A DNA stretch of 64,000 bases from Novosphingobium sp. TH158 (lineage in GTDB: Bacteria; Pseudomonadota; Alphaproteobacteria; Sphingomonadales; Sphingomonadaceae), in NCBI RefSeq assembly GCF_002855555.1, contig NZ_PKRT01000002.1:62001-126000 (forward strand), read 5' to 3'. The translations under genes were made by a program, and so were the position numbers. Below the pieces are notes generated by a model. It was not told where the DNA came from, searched no databases, and was given only the letters and a program-made list of their open reading frames with translations. This document shows, piece after piece, positions 1-7,615 of this stretch; positions within the stretch are counted from its first letter, which is position 1, and every line of letters starts with the position of its first letter.

Positions 1-45
1 GCCTGGCAGGTGATCGTCCGGCACTTCAGGGAAAACCTGAAGTAA
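1..45 (+). CDS. 3' end of an unidentified protein (partial)
   Basis: Frame 1 is open from the window edge and ends at TAA (43-45), giving the C-terminus AWQVIVRHFRENLK. Fourteen residues are too few to name a family. Its stop lies 4 bases before the stop of the convergent DUF808 gene, the tight convergent packing seen elsewhere in the window. It could also be chance open frame. Confidence 0.35.
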   Translation, partial: AWQVIVRHFRENLK

Positions 46-49
46 CCGG

Positions 50-997
50 TCAGTGCGCCTTGCCGTCCTTGCGCGGCAGGATGTGCACGACCCAGGCGAC
101 CAGCCCGCCGAGGACGAGCCCGACCACGGCCGAGGCCACGGCATAACTCAGCCAGCCGAGCAGGCCGCCGAGCGGGCCGGTGGCCAGTTCTACCCAGTGC
201 TGCACCGCATGGGCGGCATCCGACGGGGCGTGGAAGCCCAGTTCGTGGCTGCCATGCAGCAGGATGCCGCCGCCGACCCACAGCATGGCCGCAGTGCCAA
301 CCGTGGACAGGACCGCCAGCAGCTTTGGCATGGCGAGCAGCAGCCCGCGCCCGAAAGCCTTAGCGGCGGCAGTACGGCGGTTTTCGACCATGTGCAGGCC
401 GATGTCGTCCATCTTCACGATCAGCGCGACCGCGCCATAGACCAGCACGGTGATGGCAATCGCCACCGCCGCAAGGATCAGCGCACGGCTGAGCAAGGGT
501 TCGTTCGCCACCTCGTTCAGGGCAATGGCCATGATTTCGGCGGAAAGGATGAAGTCCGTCCGCACCGCACCGGTCACGCGTTCGCGCTCGAATTCGGCCA
601 TGTCGGTGATCGGATCTTCCAGCGTCTCGCCGATCTTGTCCGCGCCAAGCTTCTCGACGACTTTCTCGGCGCCCTCGAAGCAGAGGAACAGACCACCCAG
701 CATCAGCAACGGCGTGATCGCCCAGGGCACGAACTGGCTGAGCAGCAGGGCAGCGGGAAGCAAGATCAGCAGCTTGTTCCGCAGCGAGCCCTTGGTGATC
801 TGCCAGATGATCGGCAATTCGCGATCGGGAGTGAACTCGGTGACGTAGCTTGGCGTCACGGCCGCATCGTCGATCACCACGCCAGCAGCCTTGGACCCTG
901 CCTTGGCGGCGGCCACGCCGACATCGTCGATCGAGGCGGCAGCCGTCTTGGCGATGACCGAAATATCGTCGAGCAGGGCGACGAGGCCGGATGGCAT
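50..997 (-). CDS. DUF808 (YedI-like) inner-membrane protein
   Basis: A 315-residue protein beginning MPSGLVALLDDISVIAK, a characteristic opening of the DUF808/YedI family, whose function is unknown. Several hydrophobic segments are visible: around residues 80-110 (LLILLPAALLLSQFVP), 170-200, and two or more near the C-terminus. The tail HILPRKDGKAH is basic. The start at 997 is chosen because the family N-terminus begins there and a GGAG ribosome site sits about 9 bases upstream. A longer frame to 1174 would add 59 non-family residues. It probably acts in the cytoplasmic membrane. Confidence 0.85.
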   Translation of the reverse strand: MPSGLVALLDDISVIAKTAAASIDDVGVAAAKAGSKAAGVVIDDAAVTPSYVTEFTPDRELPIIWQITKGSLRNKLLILLPAALLLSQFVPWAITPLLMLGGLFLCFEGAEKVVEKLGADKIGETLEDPITDMAEFERERVTGAVRTDFILSAEIMAIALNEVANEPLLSRALILAAVAIAITVLVYGAVALIVKMDDIGLHMVENRRTAAAKAFGRGLLLAMPKLLAVLSTVGTAAMLWVGGGILLHGSHELGFHAPSDAAHAVQHWVELATGPLGGLLGWLSYAVASAVVGLVLGGLVAWVVHILPRKDGKAH

Positions 998-1074
998 GGA
1001 ATGGAACTCCCCGATGGACGTGATCTGACCTGCGGTTTGGGGCAGGCAGCCCCGTCGATCAAGGGGTTGTGCGA

Positions 1075-1749
1075 CTATTCCAGCGAATCGAGCACATAGC
1101 CGAGCGAGCGGACGGTGCGCAGCGGATCGGGCGCGCCCGCCGCCACCAGCGATCGGCGCAGGCGGCCGATCCACACGTCCACCGTGCGCTCGTCGATACC
1201 CAAAGCGTGCTTACCAAGGTGCTCGATCAGCGCCCCGCGCGAAAAGACCTGGTCAGGGTTCTCGAGGAAATGGACGAACAGGCGGAATTCGTTGGGCCGC
1301 AGCGAAACGATGCTGCCTTCAAAGCGTACCTGGTGCGCTGCGATATCTACCGCGATGCCGCCGTGGCGGTGAACCTGGCGGGGAGCCAGCGCAGCGGTGC
1401 GTGCGCCGGCCCCGTCAACCCGCTCGACGATCCTGTCTGCATCGAGCGGCCCGAGCAGGTAATCATCGGCCCCGGCCTGCAGGGCCCTGCGGCGCGCCTC
1501 CATGTCGGCGCTTTCCAGCACCATGGTCAGGTGCGCGCGCCGGGTCGGTCCGGCATCACGCAAGCGTCGGCAGAGTTCGAGCCCGGACATCTGCGGGCAG
1601 ATCCAGTCGATGAAGGCCCAGACCCGGCCTTCCGAAGCATCTGCCGATGGCAGGTCGGATAGGTCATGCAAGCGCCACGACGGGCGCCGCTGGCGCAGTT
1701 CGCTCACCAAATGCGGCGGCGGATCGGTTATCAGGACAGTTGTCATCAT
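1075..1749 (-). CDS. PhoB/OmpR-family response regulator with a degenerate receiver
   Basis: A 224-residue two-domain regulator. The C-terminal winged helix is clear: LRPNEFRLFVHFLENPDQVFSR, then the PhoB-like RTVDVWIGRLRRSL and RTVRSLGYVL. The N-terminal receiver keeps a likely phospho-acceptor Asp48 (FIDWICPQMSGLEL). It has a single Asp where family members carry an acidic pair (LITDPPP), and Gly-Pro (DDYLLGPL) where the conserved Lys-Pro normally sits. Signalling may therefore be weak or phosphorylation-independent (inference). ATG is doubled at 1749 and 1746. It is divergent from the secreted-protein gene at 1990 and shares an intergenic region holding a Pho-box-like repeat, so it may act there. 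No partner histidine kinase is present in the window. Confidence 0.85.
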   Translation of the reverse strand: MMTTVLITDPPPHLVSELRQRRPSWRLHDLSDLPSADASEGRVWAFIDWICPQMSGLELCRRLRDAGPTRRAHLTMVLESADMEARRRALQAGADDYLLGPLDADRIVERVDGAGARTAALAPRQVHRHGGIAVDIAAHQVRFEGSIVSLRPNEFRLFVHFLENPDQVFSRGALIEHLGKHALGIDERTVDVWIGRLRRSLVAAGAPDPLRTVRSLGYVLDSLE

Positions 1750-1907
1750 GGTTATGTTCGTAGAGATGTTGTTTGGGGAATGATGCCCTGCCGGGGTGAC
1801 GGTTTCATGACGGCCATGCGGCAGCCATGTTGCTGTCTGCGAGACGTAGTTTTTCCGTCGGACCGGTGCCATTGCCGCACTTGCCGCAGACTGTCAGGCC
1901 CCCGCCC

Positions 1908-1925
1908 GTGTCACACGACTGTCAC
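1908..1925 (+). promoter_or_regulatory. Pho-box-like direct repeat upstream of the secreted-protein gene
   Basis: GTGTCAC (1908-1914), a 4-base spacer, then CTGTCAC (1919-1925): two 7-mers at an 11-base period, the PhoB half-site arrangement (consensus CTGTCAT or CTGTCAC). It ends 64 bases before the ATG at 1990 and 10 bases before a possible -35. It lies between the PhoB-family regulator and the secreted-protein gene. Confidence 0.6.
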
Positions 1926-1935
1926 ATAAAACCGC

Positions 1936-1964
1936 GTGAATCCTGCGCATTTGCGGCCTAGAAT
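1936..1964 (+). promoter_or_regulatory. Predicted promoter of the secreted-protein gene
   Basis: GTGAAT (1936-1941), 17 bases, TAGAAT (1959-1964). The predicted start is near 1971, about 19 bases before the ATG, which has an AGGAGAG ribosome site. A weak -35 beside an activator site fits positive control. Confidence 0.4.
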
Positions 1965-1989
1965 CGTCTGCCGGAATTCAGGAGAGTCC

Positions 1990-2511
1990 ATGCGTTTTCA
2001 CTGGCCACTGCTCGCCGCCGTGCTCCTTGCTGCCAGCCCTGCCCATGCCGAGCGGCTGCAGTTCGACCATCGGCTCTATCCGCCGCTCAAGCAGGTGCTC
2101 GACAGCGGTGATCAGGGCATGGTCCATTTCAACGCATCCAACCCTGCGCGGCTGGTCGACCTGATCGCAGTCAAGGGCAAGTCGGCCAAGTCTTGGACCG
2201 AAGCTCTGGAAATCATCGCCCTCGCCCGTCCGCGCGACGTGGCGACGGTGGCTGACTGGAGGGCTCTGATAGAGAAGCAGTCACTGGCTCGCTGCAAGGC
2301 GACCTTCGAAATTATTGCCCAGTCCGAAAACTCCATCACCTTCGAGCGCCGGTCTGCCGATTGCCGCGCCGAACGGGCCAACACCGCGATCTACCGGCTG
2401 GTCACAGGCAAGCGGTCCTGGTTCCAGCTCTCCGTTTATTCAAAGACGGGGCTCGATCCAGAGGCGCGGCGGCAATGGCTCGAACTGCTCGCTTCGGCCC
2501 GGCTTGAGTAG
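1990..2511 (+). CDS. Small secreted protein, unknown function
   Basis: A 173-residue protein with a clear signal peptide, MRFHWPLLAAVLLAASPAHA, cleaved after AHA, so periplasmic or outer-membrane in location. The mature part has two cysteines (LARCKATF and SADCRAER) spaced to form a disulfide. I recognise no domain. The start is set by AGGAGAG just upstream and by the signal peptide. The Pho-box-like repeat at 1908-1925 and the TonB receptor downstream suggest joint expression under phosphate limitation (inference). Confidence 0.8.
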   Translation: MRFHWPLLAAVLLAASPAHAERLQFDHRLYPPLKQVLDSGDQGMVHFNASNPARLVDLIAVKGKSAKSWTEALEIIALARPRDVATVADWRALIEKQSLARCKATFEIIAQSENSITFERRSADCRAERANTAIYRLVTGKRSWFQLSVYSKTGLDPEARRQWLELLASARLE

Positions 2512-2524
2512 GCCGAACACAACC

Positions 2525-2553
2525 CTGACGCACACCGGTCACATCGCTGTCAC
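2525..2553 (+). promoter_or_regulatory. Pho-box-like triple repeat upstream of the TonB receptor
   Basis: Three 7-mers at exact 11-base spacing: CTGACGC (2525), CGGTCAC (2536) and CTGTCAC (2547-2553). The last two match the PhoB half-site well and the first is degenerate (5 of 7). The array ends 117 bases before the receptor ATG. I see no convincing -10 at a fixed distance. Two arrays of one design flanking the same small gene make chance less likely. Confidence 0.6.
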
Positions 2554-2670
2554 CTAACTTACGCAGCGACGACACGAACGACTCCTAGAGCGGCGCCGAA
2601 GCCGGGCTCAGGGGGCGATTCGAGCACCCTGCACGGCGGAAAACCGACAACTGTCCAGGGAATCAGTCCA

Positions 2671-5085
2671 ATGAAATCCGTTTCCACCCTTCGCTTTGCC
2701 TCGCTCGCCGCGATTGCCAGCGCGCTGATCGCCGTGCCGGGCGCGGCCCATGCGACCATCGCTGTCGGAGCCGAAGGCGTGACCGTTGCAGGAGCGCAGT
2801 CCGCAGACGCCGTCCCCGCCGATGAACAGACGCAGGATGGCACCTACAGCTCGGGCCTGACCGAAATCGTCGTCACCGCGACCAAGCGCGAGACTAACCT
2901 GCAGAAGACGCCGATCGCGATTTCGGTGCTCGCCCCCGACGCGATCAAGGACCGCCACGTGCAGAGCCTGATCGACATGGCCGACGGCGTCGTCCCTTCG
3001 CTGCGCGTCGCCACCTTCGAATCGCGCCAGACTGCTCTCACCATCGGCATCCGTGGCATCGTTCCCGCCGACGCCAACCAGACCGCGCGTGACCAGGGCG
3101 TGGGCGTCTACATCGACGGCGTCTACCTTGGCCGTCAGCAGGGCCTCAACGCCGCCCTGTTCGACATCCAGCGCGTCGAAGTGCTGCGCGGGCCGCAGGG
3201 CACGCTGTTCGGCCGCAATGCCGAAGGCGGCGCGCTCAACATCGTCACCCGCAAGCCGAGCGGCGAATTCGGTGGCCGCGCCACCGCCGGCTTCGGCAAC
3301 TTCGGCAGCTACAACGGCGAGATCCACGTCGACCTGCCGGCCGTTGCGAACATCTCGGTCAAGCTGGACGGCCTGATCAACCACCAGGATGCCACCGTCA
3401 CCAACCCGCTCGCCGGACAGACCGGCTGGAACTATCGCCACAACGTCGGCGGCCGCGTCACCGCGCTGTGGAAGCCGTTCGACGGGTTCTCGGTCGAAGT
3501 GTCCTATGACAAGGCCAAGGGCGAAAGCACCCCGCTTTACAGCCAGCTGATCAACTACAATCCCAACAACCGCCCGGTCGGCACCTATGTCGGCACCACG
3601 CTGACCTGCCCCGCCCCGGCCACCAGCTGCATCGCCCCGCTGTCGCCGCTGGTCGTGGTGACGGGTGAGAACACCCGCCAGACCGCCGCCGAAATCGGCG
3701 TGCCGCAGCAGCCGAGCATCGACCGCACCGAAGGCGTGACCGGCACGCTCAAGTACACGGTCGCCCCCGGCCTCGAACTGCGCTCGATCACCGCATGGCG
3801 TTCGGTCGGCACCGACCAGTGGGACAACTCGGGCGGCGCACACCGCACGATCTTTGCCCCCAATGCCAACTTCAGCCGCTACAGCCTGTCGAACCTGAGG
3901 CAGGACCAGTTCAGCCAGGAATTCCAGGCTGTCGGCTCGATGGACCAGCTCGAATATGCGGTCGGCCTCTACTACTTCACCGAGGAAGTCCGCGAATTCG
4001 CCGCCACGCCTTCGACCAACAAGTGGAACGCGACCGGCACCGGCTATACCATTAACGACGCGATGACCTGGCAGCAGGCCAACTGGTCGGTCCAGCGTGA
4101 CAGCAACGCCAAGGCCAAGTCCTATGCCGCCTTCGCCCAGGCAACCTGGAGCCCGCGCGACAACCTGCACCTGACCGTGGGCGGCCGCTACACCAAGGAC
4201 GAGCGCGAAGGCACGCTGACCAAGGTGCAGAACAAGCCGGCGAACTTCCCCTTCACCTTCGAAAACAGCCGCTTCGACCCGATGGTGACGCTGGCGATGG
4301 AACCGGCGGACGGGGTCAACCTCTATGCCAAGTACTCGACCGGCTACCGCGCCGGCGGTGCCAACGCGCGTTCGCAGACCTTTGCCGCCTTCGGTCCGGA
4401 ATCGGTCAAGGCCTATGAACTTGGTGCCAAGCTCGACCTGCTCGACCGCCGCCTGCGCCTGAACCTTGCCGGCTACATCATGGACCGCAAGGGCACCCAG
4501 ATCGACTTCGACAACGTCGATACCAACCCGACCAGCCCGACCTTCAACCTCCACACCCAGGAAACCCGAAACGCCCCCGGCGTGTCGAAGATCCGCGGTG
4601 TCGAGGCTGAACTGACCGCGCGTCCGGTCGACGGACTGACGCTGGGTGCGTCCTATGCCTATACCCACGTCGATGTACCGGCGATCGCCAACCCGTTCCT
4701 GCCGGGCAACCCGCTGACCAAGGTGTTCACCGCCTTCACGCCGAAGCACGCGGCCTCGGGCTACATCGACTATGATCTGCCGATCAATGACAGCGGCTCC
4801 AAGCTGCGCTTCCACATCGACGGCAACTACGCCAGCGAGCAGTACAGCTTCCAGGACGAGGACGTCCTCGCTCAGCCCAGCTTCATCGCCAATGCCCGCG
4901 TGGCGCTGGTGGACCTGCCGATGGGCAATGGCGGCCAGCTCGTCACCTTCTCGGTCTGGGCGCGCAACCTGTTCGACGAAACGCACTACTATCGCCGCTC
5001 TAACGCCAACAACAACACGCTAGGCGCCTATGCCAACTTCAACGCCCCGCGCACCTTCGGCGGCGATGTGACGATCAACTTCTGA
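2671..5085 (+). CDS. TonB-dependent outer-membrane receptor
   Basis: An 804-residue energised outer-membrane transporter. A signal peptide (cleavage near GAAHA) is followed at about residue 65 by a TonB-box/plug start (EIVVTATKR). The plug carries VYIDGVYLGRQQG and, near residue 170, VLRGPQGTLFGRNA. The rest is a long barrel with typical strands (YAKYSTGYRAGGAN) ending in a C-terminal Phe (VTINF) needed for barrel insertion. An AGGGAA ribosome site precedes the ATG. The substrate cannot be read from the sequence, since iron-siderophore-like receptors look the same. The upstream Pho-box array makes a phosphorus-containing ligand the leading guess (inference). Confidence 0.92.
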   Translation: MKSVSTLRFASLAAIASALIAVPGAAHATIAVGAEGVTVAGAQSADAVPADEQTQDGTYSSGLTEIVVTATKRETNLQKTPIAISVLAPDAIKDRHVQSLIDMADGVVPSLRVATFESRQTALTIGIRGIVPADANQTARDQGVGVYIDGVYLGRQQGLNAALFDIQRVEVLRGPQGTLFGRNAEGGALNIVTRKPSGEFGGRATAGFGNFGSYNGEIHVDLPAVANISVKLDGLINHQDATVTNPLAGQTGWNYRHNVGGRVTALWKPFDGFSVEVSYDKAKGESTPLYSQLINYNPNNRPVGTYVGTTLTCPAPATSCIAPLSPLVVVTGENTRQTAAEIGVPQQPSIDRTEGVTGTLKYTVAPGLELRSITAWRSVGTDQWDNSGGAHRTIFAPNANFSRYSLSNLRQDQFSQEFQAVGSMDQLEYAVGLYYFTEEVREFAATPSTNKWNATGTGYTINDAMTWQQANWSVQRDSNAKAKSYAAFAQATWSPRDNLHLTVGGRYTKDEREGTLTKVQNKPANFPFTFENSRFDPMVTLAMEPADGVNLYAKYSTGYRAGGANARSQTFAAFGPESVKAYELGAKLDLLDRRLRLNLAGYIMDRKGTQIDFDNVDTNPTSPTFNLHTQETRNAPGVSKIRGVEAELTARPVDGLTLGASYAYTHVDVPAIANPFLPGNPLTKVFTAFTPKHAASGYIDYDLPINDSGSKLRFHIDGNYASEQYSFQDEDVLAQPSFIANARVALVDLPMGNGGQLVTFSVWARNLFDETHYYRRSNANNNTLGAYANFNAPRTFGGDVTINF

Positions 5086-5125
5086 GGTTTCACAGGAAGG
5101 TCCTCCCTTAATCCTTCCACCCTTG

Positions 5126-5161
5126 GGGCGGGCAGTCGGCATGGCTGCCCGCCCTCCTTTT
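5126..5161 (+). terminator. Terminator after the TonB receptor
   Basis: A perfect 10-bp GC stem (5126-5135 with 5145-5154), 9-base loop, then TCCTTTT. It separates the receptor from the ribosomal operon. Confidence 0.8.
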
Positions 5162-5185
5162 GTGGCCTTCAGGCCGGGTTTGCGC

Positions 5186-5213
5186 TTGCAAAGCGGCGCA
5201 AATCCGCTAAGGG
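5186..5213 (+). promoter_or_regulatory. Predicted promoter of rpsF-rpsR-rplI
   Basis: TTGCAA (5186-5191), 16 bases, TAAGGG (5208-5213). The TAAGGG -10 recurs at rluB, atpI and icd in this window. The leader to the rpsF ATG is about 95 bases and could hold autoregulatory structure. Confidence 0.5.
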
Positions 5214-5313
5214 CCGCCACTTCCGCGTCCGCGCGGATACCCGAAGAAAGCCGGAGGGGCCCCGCAATCCCGCGGATCAGCCAGCGATCGGTTAGATTAG
5301 AGAAAGGCTGCAC

Positions 5314-5676
5314 ATGCCGTTGTACGAGCATGTTTTCCTGGCACGCCAGGATCTGAGCCAGGCGCAGGTTGATGCGCTGGCTGCTACCGCCACCGAGATC
5401 GTCGAAGCCAACCAGGGCAAGGTCACCAAGACCGAAACCTGGGGCCTCAAGAGCCTCGCCTACAAGATCGCCCGCAACCGCAAGGCGCACTTCGTGCTGC
5501 TCAACATCGATGCCCCCGCCGGCGTCGTTGCCGAACTCGAGCGTCAGACCGCGATCAACGAAGACGTGATCCGCTGGCTGACCGTCCGCGTCGACGAGCA
5601 TGAATCGGGCCCCTCGGTTCAGATGCGCAAGAATGACCGCGAGCGCGCCAAGCGCCGTGAACGCGAGGAGTTTTGA
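5314..5676 (+). CDS. rpsF: 30S ribosomal protein bS6
   Basis: A 120-residue S6 protein with the typical start [15 protein letters not shown] and the central [20 protein letters not shown]6 binds 16S rRNA as a heterodimer with S18, encoded next (gap of 3 bases). The C-terminal tail is charged ([17 protein letters not shown]), as in alphaproteobacterial S6. The order rpsF-rpsR-rplI is conserved. An AGAAAGG ribosome site lies upstream of the ATG. Confidence 0.97.
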   Translation: MPLYEHVFLARQDLSQAQVDALAATATEIVEANQGKVTKTETWGLKSLAYKIARNRKAHFVLLNIDAPAGVVAELERQTAINEDVIRWLTVRVDEHESGPSVQMRKNDRERAKRREREEF

Positions 5677-5679
5677 TCC

Positions 5680-5904
5680 ATGGCACGCGCATTTTTCCGC
5701 CGCCGCAAGTCGTGCCCCTTCTCGGGCAAGAACGCGCCGAAGATCGATTACAAGGACACGCGCCTGCTTCAGGGCTTCATGTCCGAACGTGGCAAGATCG
5801 TGCCGAGCCGCATCACCGCCGTTTCCGCCAAGAAGCAGCGTGAACTGGGCCAGGCCATCAAGCGCGCCCGTCACCTGGGCCTGCTGCCCTACCTCGTGAA
5901 GTAA
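5680..5904 (+). CDS. rpsR: 30S ribosomal protein bS18
   Basis: A 74-residue protein with the S18 core: [19 protein letters not shown], then [13 protein letters not shown] and [14 protein letters not shown]18 joins the platform of the small subunit beside S6. It starts 3 bases after the rpsF stop, implying coupled translation, and is followed by rplI after 14 bases with a GGGGAG ribosome site. Confidence 0.97.
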   Translation: MARAFFRRRKSCPFSGKNAPKIDYKDTRLLQGFMSERGKIVPSRITAVSAKKQRELGQAIKRARHLGLLPYLVK

Positions 5905-5918
5905 GGGGAGTACGGAAC

Positions 5919-6527
5919 ATGGAAATCATCCTCCTCGAACGTGTCGAGAAGCTGGGCGGGATCGGCGATGTCGTGACCGTGAAAGACGGCTACGCCCGCA
6001 ACTTCCTGCTGCCCAACAAGAAGGCGCTGCGCGCCAACGAAGCCAACCGCAAGGTCTTCGAAGCCAACCGCGCCAAGATCGAAGCCGACAACGCCGAGCG
6101 CCGCAAGGCTGCCGAAGCCGAATCGGGCAACGTCGAAGGCAAGTCGGTCGTCCTGATCCGCGCCTCGTCGAACGCCGGCCAGCTTTACGGTTCGGTTTCG
6201 GTGCGTGACATCGTCGATGCCCTGGTTGCCGATGGCGCCCAGGTCACCAAGTCGATGATCGTGCTTGAGCGTCCGATCAAGACCATCGGCGTGTTCGACG
6301 TGAAGGTTGCCCTGCACCCGGAAGTGTCGGTCAACGTCAAGGTCAACGTCGCCCGCTCGCCGGACGAAGCCGAACAGCAGGCCCAGGGCGTCGACGTCCT
6401 TGCCCAGATGTTCGAAGAAGAAGCGAAGCCCGTCGGCTTCACCGAAGCCTTCGACCCCAACGCCGAACCGGGTGAAATCCCGGCCGACGTGGCGGAAGAT
6501 GCTGCTGCGGCTGCTGACGAAGCCTGA
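5919..6527 (+). CDS. rplI: 50S ribosomal protein bL9
   Basis: A 202-residue L9. The N-terminal rRNA-binding domain carries the family signature VKDGYARNFLLPNKKAL near residues 22-38, followed by the long connecting helix and a C-terminal domain (HPEVSVNVKVNVARSP). It is about 50 residues longer than Escherichia coli L9 because of an acidic, alanine-rich tail (DVAEDAAAAADEA), a common alphaproteobacterial extension. It is the last gene of the operon; a terminator follows. Confidence 0.96.
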   Translation: MEIILLERVEKLGGIGDVVTVKDGYARNFLLPNKKALRANEANRKVFEANRAKIEADNAERRKAAEAESGNVEGKSVVLIRASSNAGQLYGSVSVRDIVDALVADGAQVTKSMIVLERPIKTIGVFDVKVALHPEVSVNVKVNVARSPDEAEQQAQGVDVLAQMFEEEAKPVGFTEAFDPNAEPGEIPADVAEDAAAAADEA

Positions 6528-6553
6528 TCGCTTCCCCATTGCGGCAAGAATCG

Positions 6554-6580
6554 GGGCGCTCCTGCGGGGGCGCCCTTTTT
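6554..6580 (+). terminator. Terminator of the rpsF-rpsR-rplI operon
   Basis: A 9-bp stem (6554-6562 with 6567-6575, one wobble pair), TGCG loop, followed by five T residues. Confidence 0.85.
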
Positions 6581-6609
6581 CGTTGGACCGGGTCGATCAC
6601 CCGCTGCCT

Positions 6610-6637
6610 TTGACAAACCAGTGCTTTTCCATATCCT
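6610..6637 (+). promoter_or_regulatory. Predicted promoter of the gene at 6662
   Basis: A perfect TTGACA (6610-6615), 16 bases, TATCCT (6632-6637). The transcript would start near 6644, leaving a short leader with an AAAGGGGAAAG ribosome site. Confidence 0.55.
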
Positions 6638-6661
6638 TTCCTTGGCAAAAGGGGAAAGTCC

Positions 6662-6973
6662 ATGGCCACAGCCGCAGCAGCCGTCGTCGCAAAAGCGCGG
6701 CGCCAGATCCAGCATCACTTCTTTTCGGCGGACGCCGTGCGGGCTGACCGGGCGGTGCCTTTCGCCCCCTCGAACCATGCCGAGGCGCGCCAATTCGAAA
6801 AGCTCGAAGCTGCGGGCGTCATCCACCGCGTCGGCGGGGATCGGTTCTGGCTCGATGTCGCCGCCTATGACCTGCACCTGCGCGCCCGACACACCCGTCT
6901 GAAGTGGACGCTGCTCACCTTGGTAGCGGTACTGGCCGTGATCATCATGGTGCTGGAGTACAGGCCCGGTTGA
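6662..6973 (+). CDS. Small tail-anchored membrane protein, unknown
   Basis: A 103-residue protein with a cytoplasmic-looking N-terminal 80 residues, rich in Ala, Arg and His, and one C-terminal membrane segment (WTLLTLVAVLAVIIMVLEY) followed by only four residues. The segment AEARQFEKLEAAGVIHRV and FWLDVAAYDLHLRAR reads like a small winged-helix or coiled element, but I cannot assign it. A strong purine-rich ribosome site and a good promoter support it as a real gene. It is convergent with the pseudouridine synthase at 6984. Confidence 0.75.
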   Translation: MATAAAAVVAKARRQIQHHFFSADAVRADRAVPFAPSNHAEARQFEKLEAAGVIHRVGGDRFWLDVAAYDLHLRARHTRLKWTLLTLVAVLAVIIMVLEYRPG

Positions 6974-6983
6974 TGGCTTGAGC

Positions 6984-7523
6984 TCAGACTTGCCACCACT
7001 CTCCGGGCGGCAATGCTTCAAGGCTCCATTCCCCCACGCGCCAGCGCACCAGGCGCAGCGTGGGCAGGCCGACCGCGGCGGTCATGCGGCGCACCTGGCG
7101 GTTTCGCCCCTCGTGAATGGTGAGCGCAATCCAGCTGTCGGGCACGGTCTTGCGGAAGCGCACCGGCGGGTCGCGCGGCCATAGCTGCGGATCGTCGATA
7201 CGCTCCGCCCCGGCCGGCAGGGTCATCCCGTCCTTCAGCATCACGCCGCGCCGCAGCTTGCCGAGCGCCGCTTCGTCGGGCTCGCCTTCCACCTGGACGA
7301 GATAGGTCTTGGGCAGCTTGAAACGCGGATCGGCAATCCGCGCCTGGAGCCTGCCGTCGTCGGTGAGCAACAGCAGCCCTTCGCTGTCGGTATCGAGCCT
7401 GCCGGCAGGATAGACGCCCGGAACCTTGACGAAATCGGCCAGCGTCGGGCGCGGCGGACCGCCACGTTCCGGGGAAAACTGGCAAAGCACGCCGTAGGGC
7501 TTGTTGAACAGGATCAGCGCCAT
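6984..7523 (-). CDS. rRNA pseudouridine synthase, RsuA/RluE type
   Basis: A 179-residue synthase that isomerises uridine in rRNA. It opens with [13 protein letters not shown] and has the catalytic loop [14 protein letters not shown] with catalytic Asp44, then KTYLVQVEG and the RNA-binding element [15 protein letters not shown]. There is no N-terminal S4 domain, which matches RluE (23S rRNA position 2457 in Escherichia coli) rather than RsuA or RluB; the exact target is inferred. The ATG at 7523 is favoured by GAGGAG upstream and by a TTGACA placed 29 bases before the ATG. It is divergent from amn. Confidence 0.88.
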   Translation of the reverse strand: MALILFNKPYGVLCQFSPERGGPPRPTLADFVKVPGVYPAGRLDTDSEGLLLLTDDGRLQARIADPRFKLPKTYLVQVEGEPDEAALGKLRRGVMLKDGMTLPAGAERIDDPQLWPRDPPVRFRKTVPDSWIALTIHEGRNRQVRRMTAAVGLPTLRLVRWRVGEWSLEALPPGEWWQV

Positions 7524-7529
7524 CGCCGC

Positions 7530-7558
7530 CTCCTCGCAGGATGGCCCGGCACTGTCAA
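7530..7558 (-). promoter_or_regulatory. Predicted promoter of the pseudouridine synthase gene
   Basis: On the minus strand: TTGACA (7558-7553), 17 bases, GAGGAG (7535-7530), 6 bases, ATG at 7523. The -35 is perfect. The -10 hexamer is poor but has A in position 2 and doubles as a ribosome site. See the leaderless-geometry finding. Confidence 0.4.
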
Positions 7559-7580
7559 AGCGGCAGCAAACCGGTTGCAA

Positions 7581-7609
7581 TTGAAATGTAATCGCCGGGG
7601 CGCTATAGG
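7581..7609 (+). promoter_or_regulatory. Predicted promoter of amn, leaderless
   Basis: TTGAAA (7581-7586), 17 bases, TATAGG (7604-7609), then 6 bases to the ATG at 7616. Transcription would begin at or next to the A of the start codon. No Shine-Dalgarno sequence is present. Confidence 0.55.
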
Positions 7610-7615
7610 CTTGCG

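Noticed and set aside
2608..4986. A 792-codon open frame on the minus strand across the TonB receptor gene
   Set aside because: It is the antisense shadow of a high-GC gene. Its translation is Arg/Gly/Val/Asp-rich with no domain, while the plus strand has a full receptor with signal peptide and terminator.
7552..7569. Possible Pho box upstream of amn (CTGTCAA, 4 bases, GCAGCAA)
   Set aside because: The second half-site matches poorly, and CTGTCAA is the reverse complement of the TTGACAG -35 of the divergent gene. amn is in the Escherichia coli phosphate regulon, but that is not evidence here.
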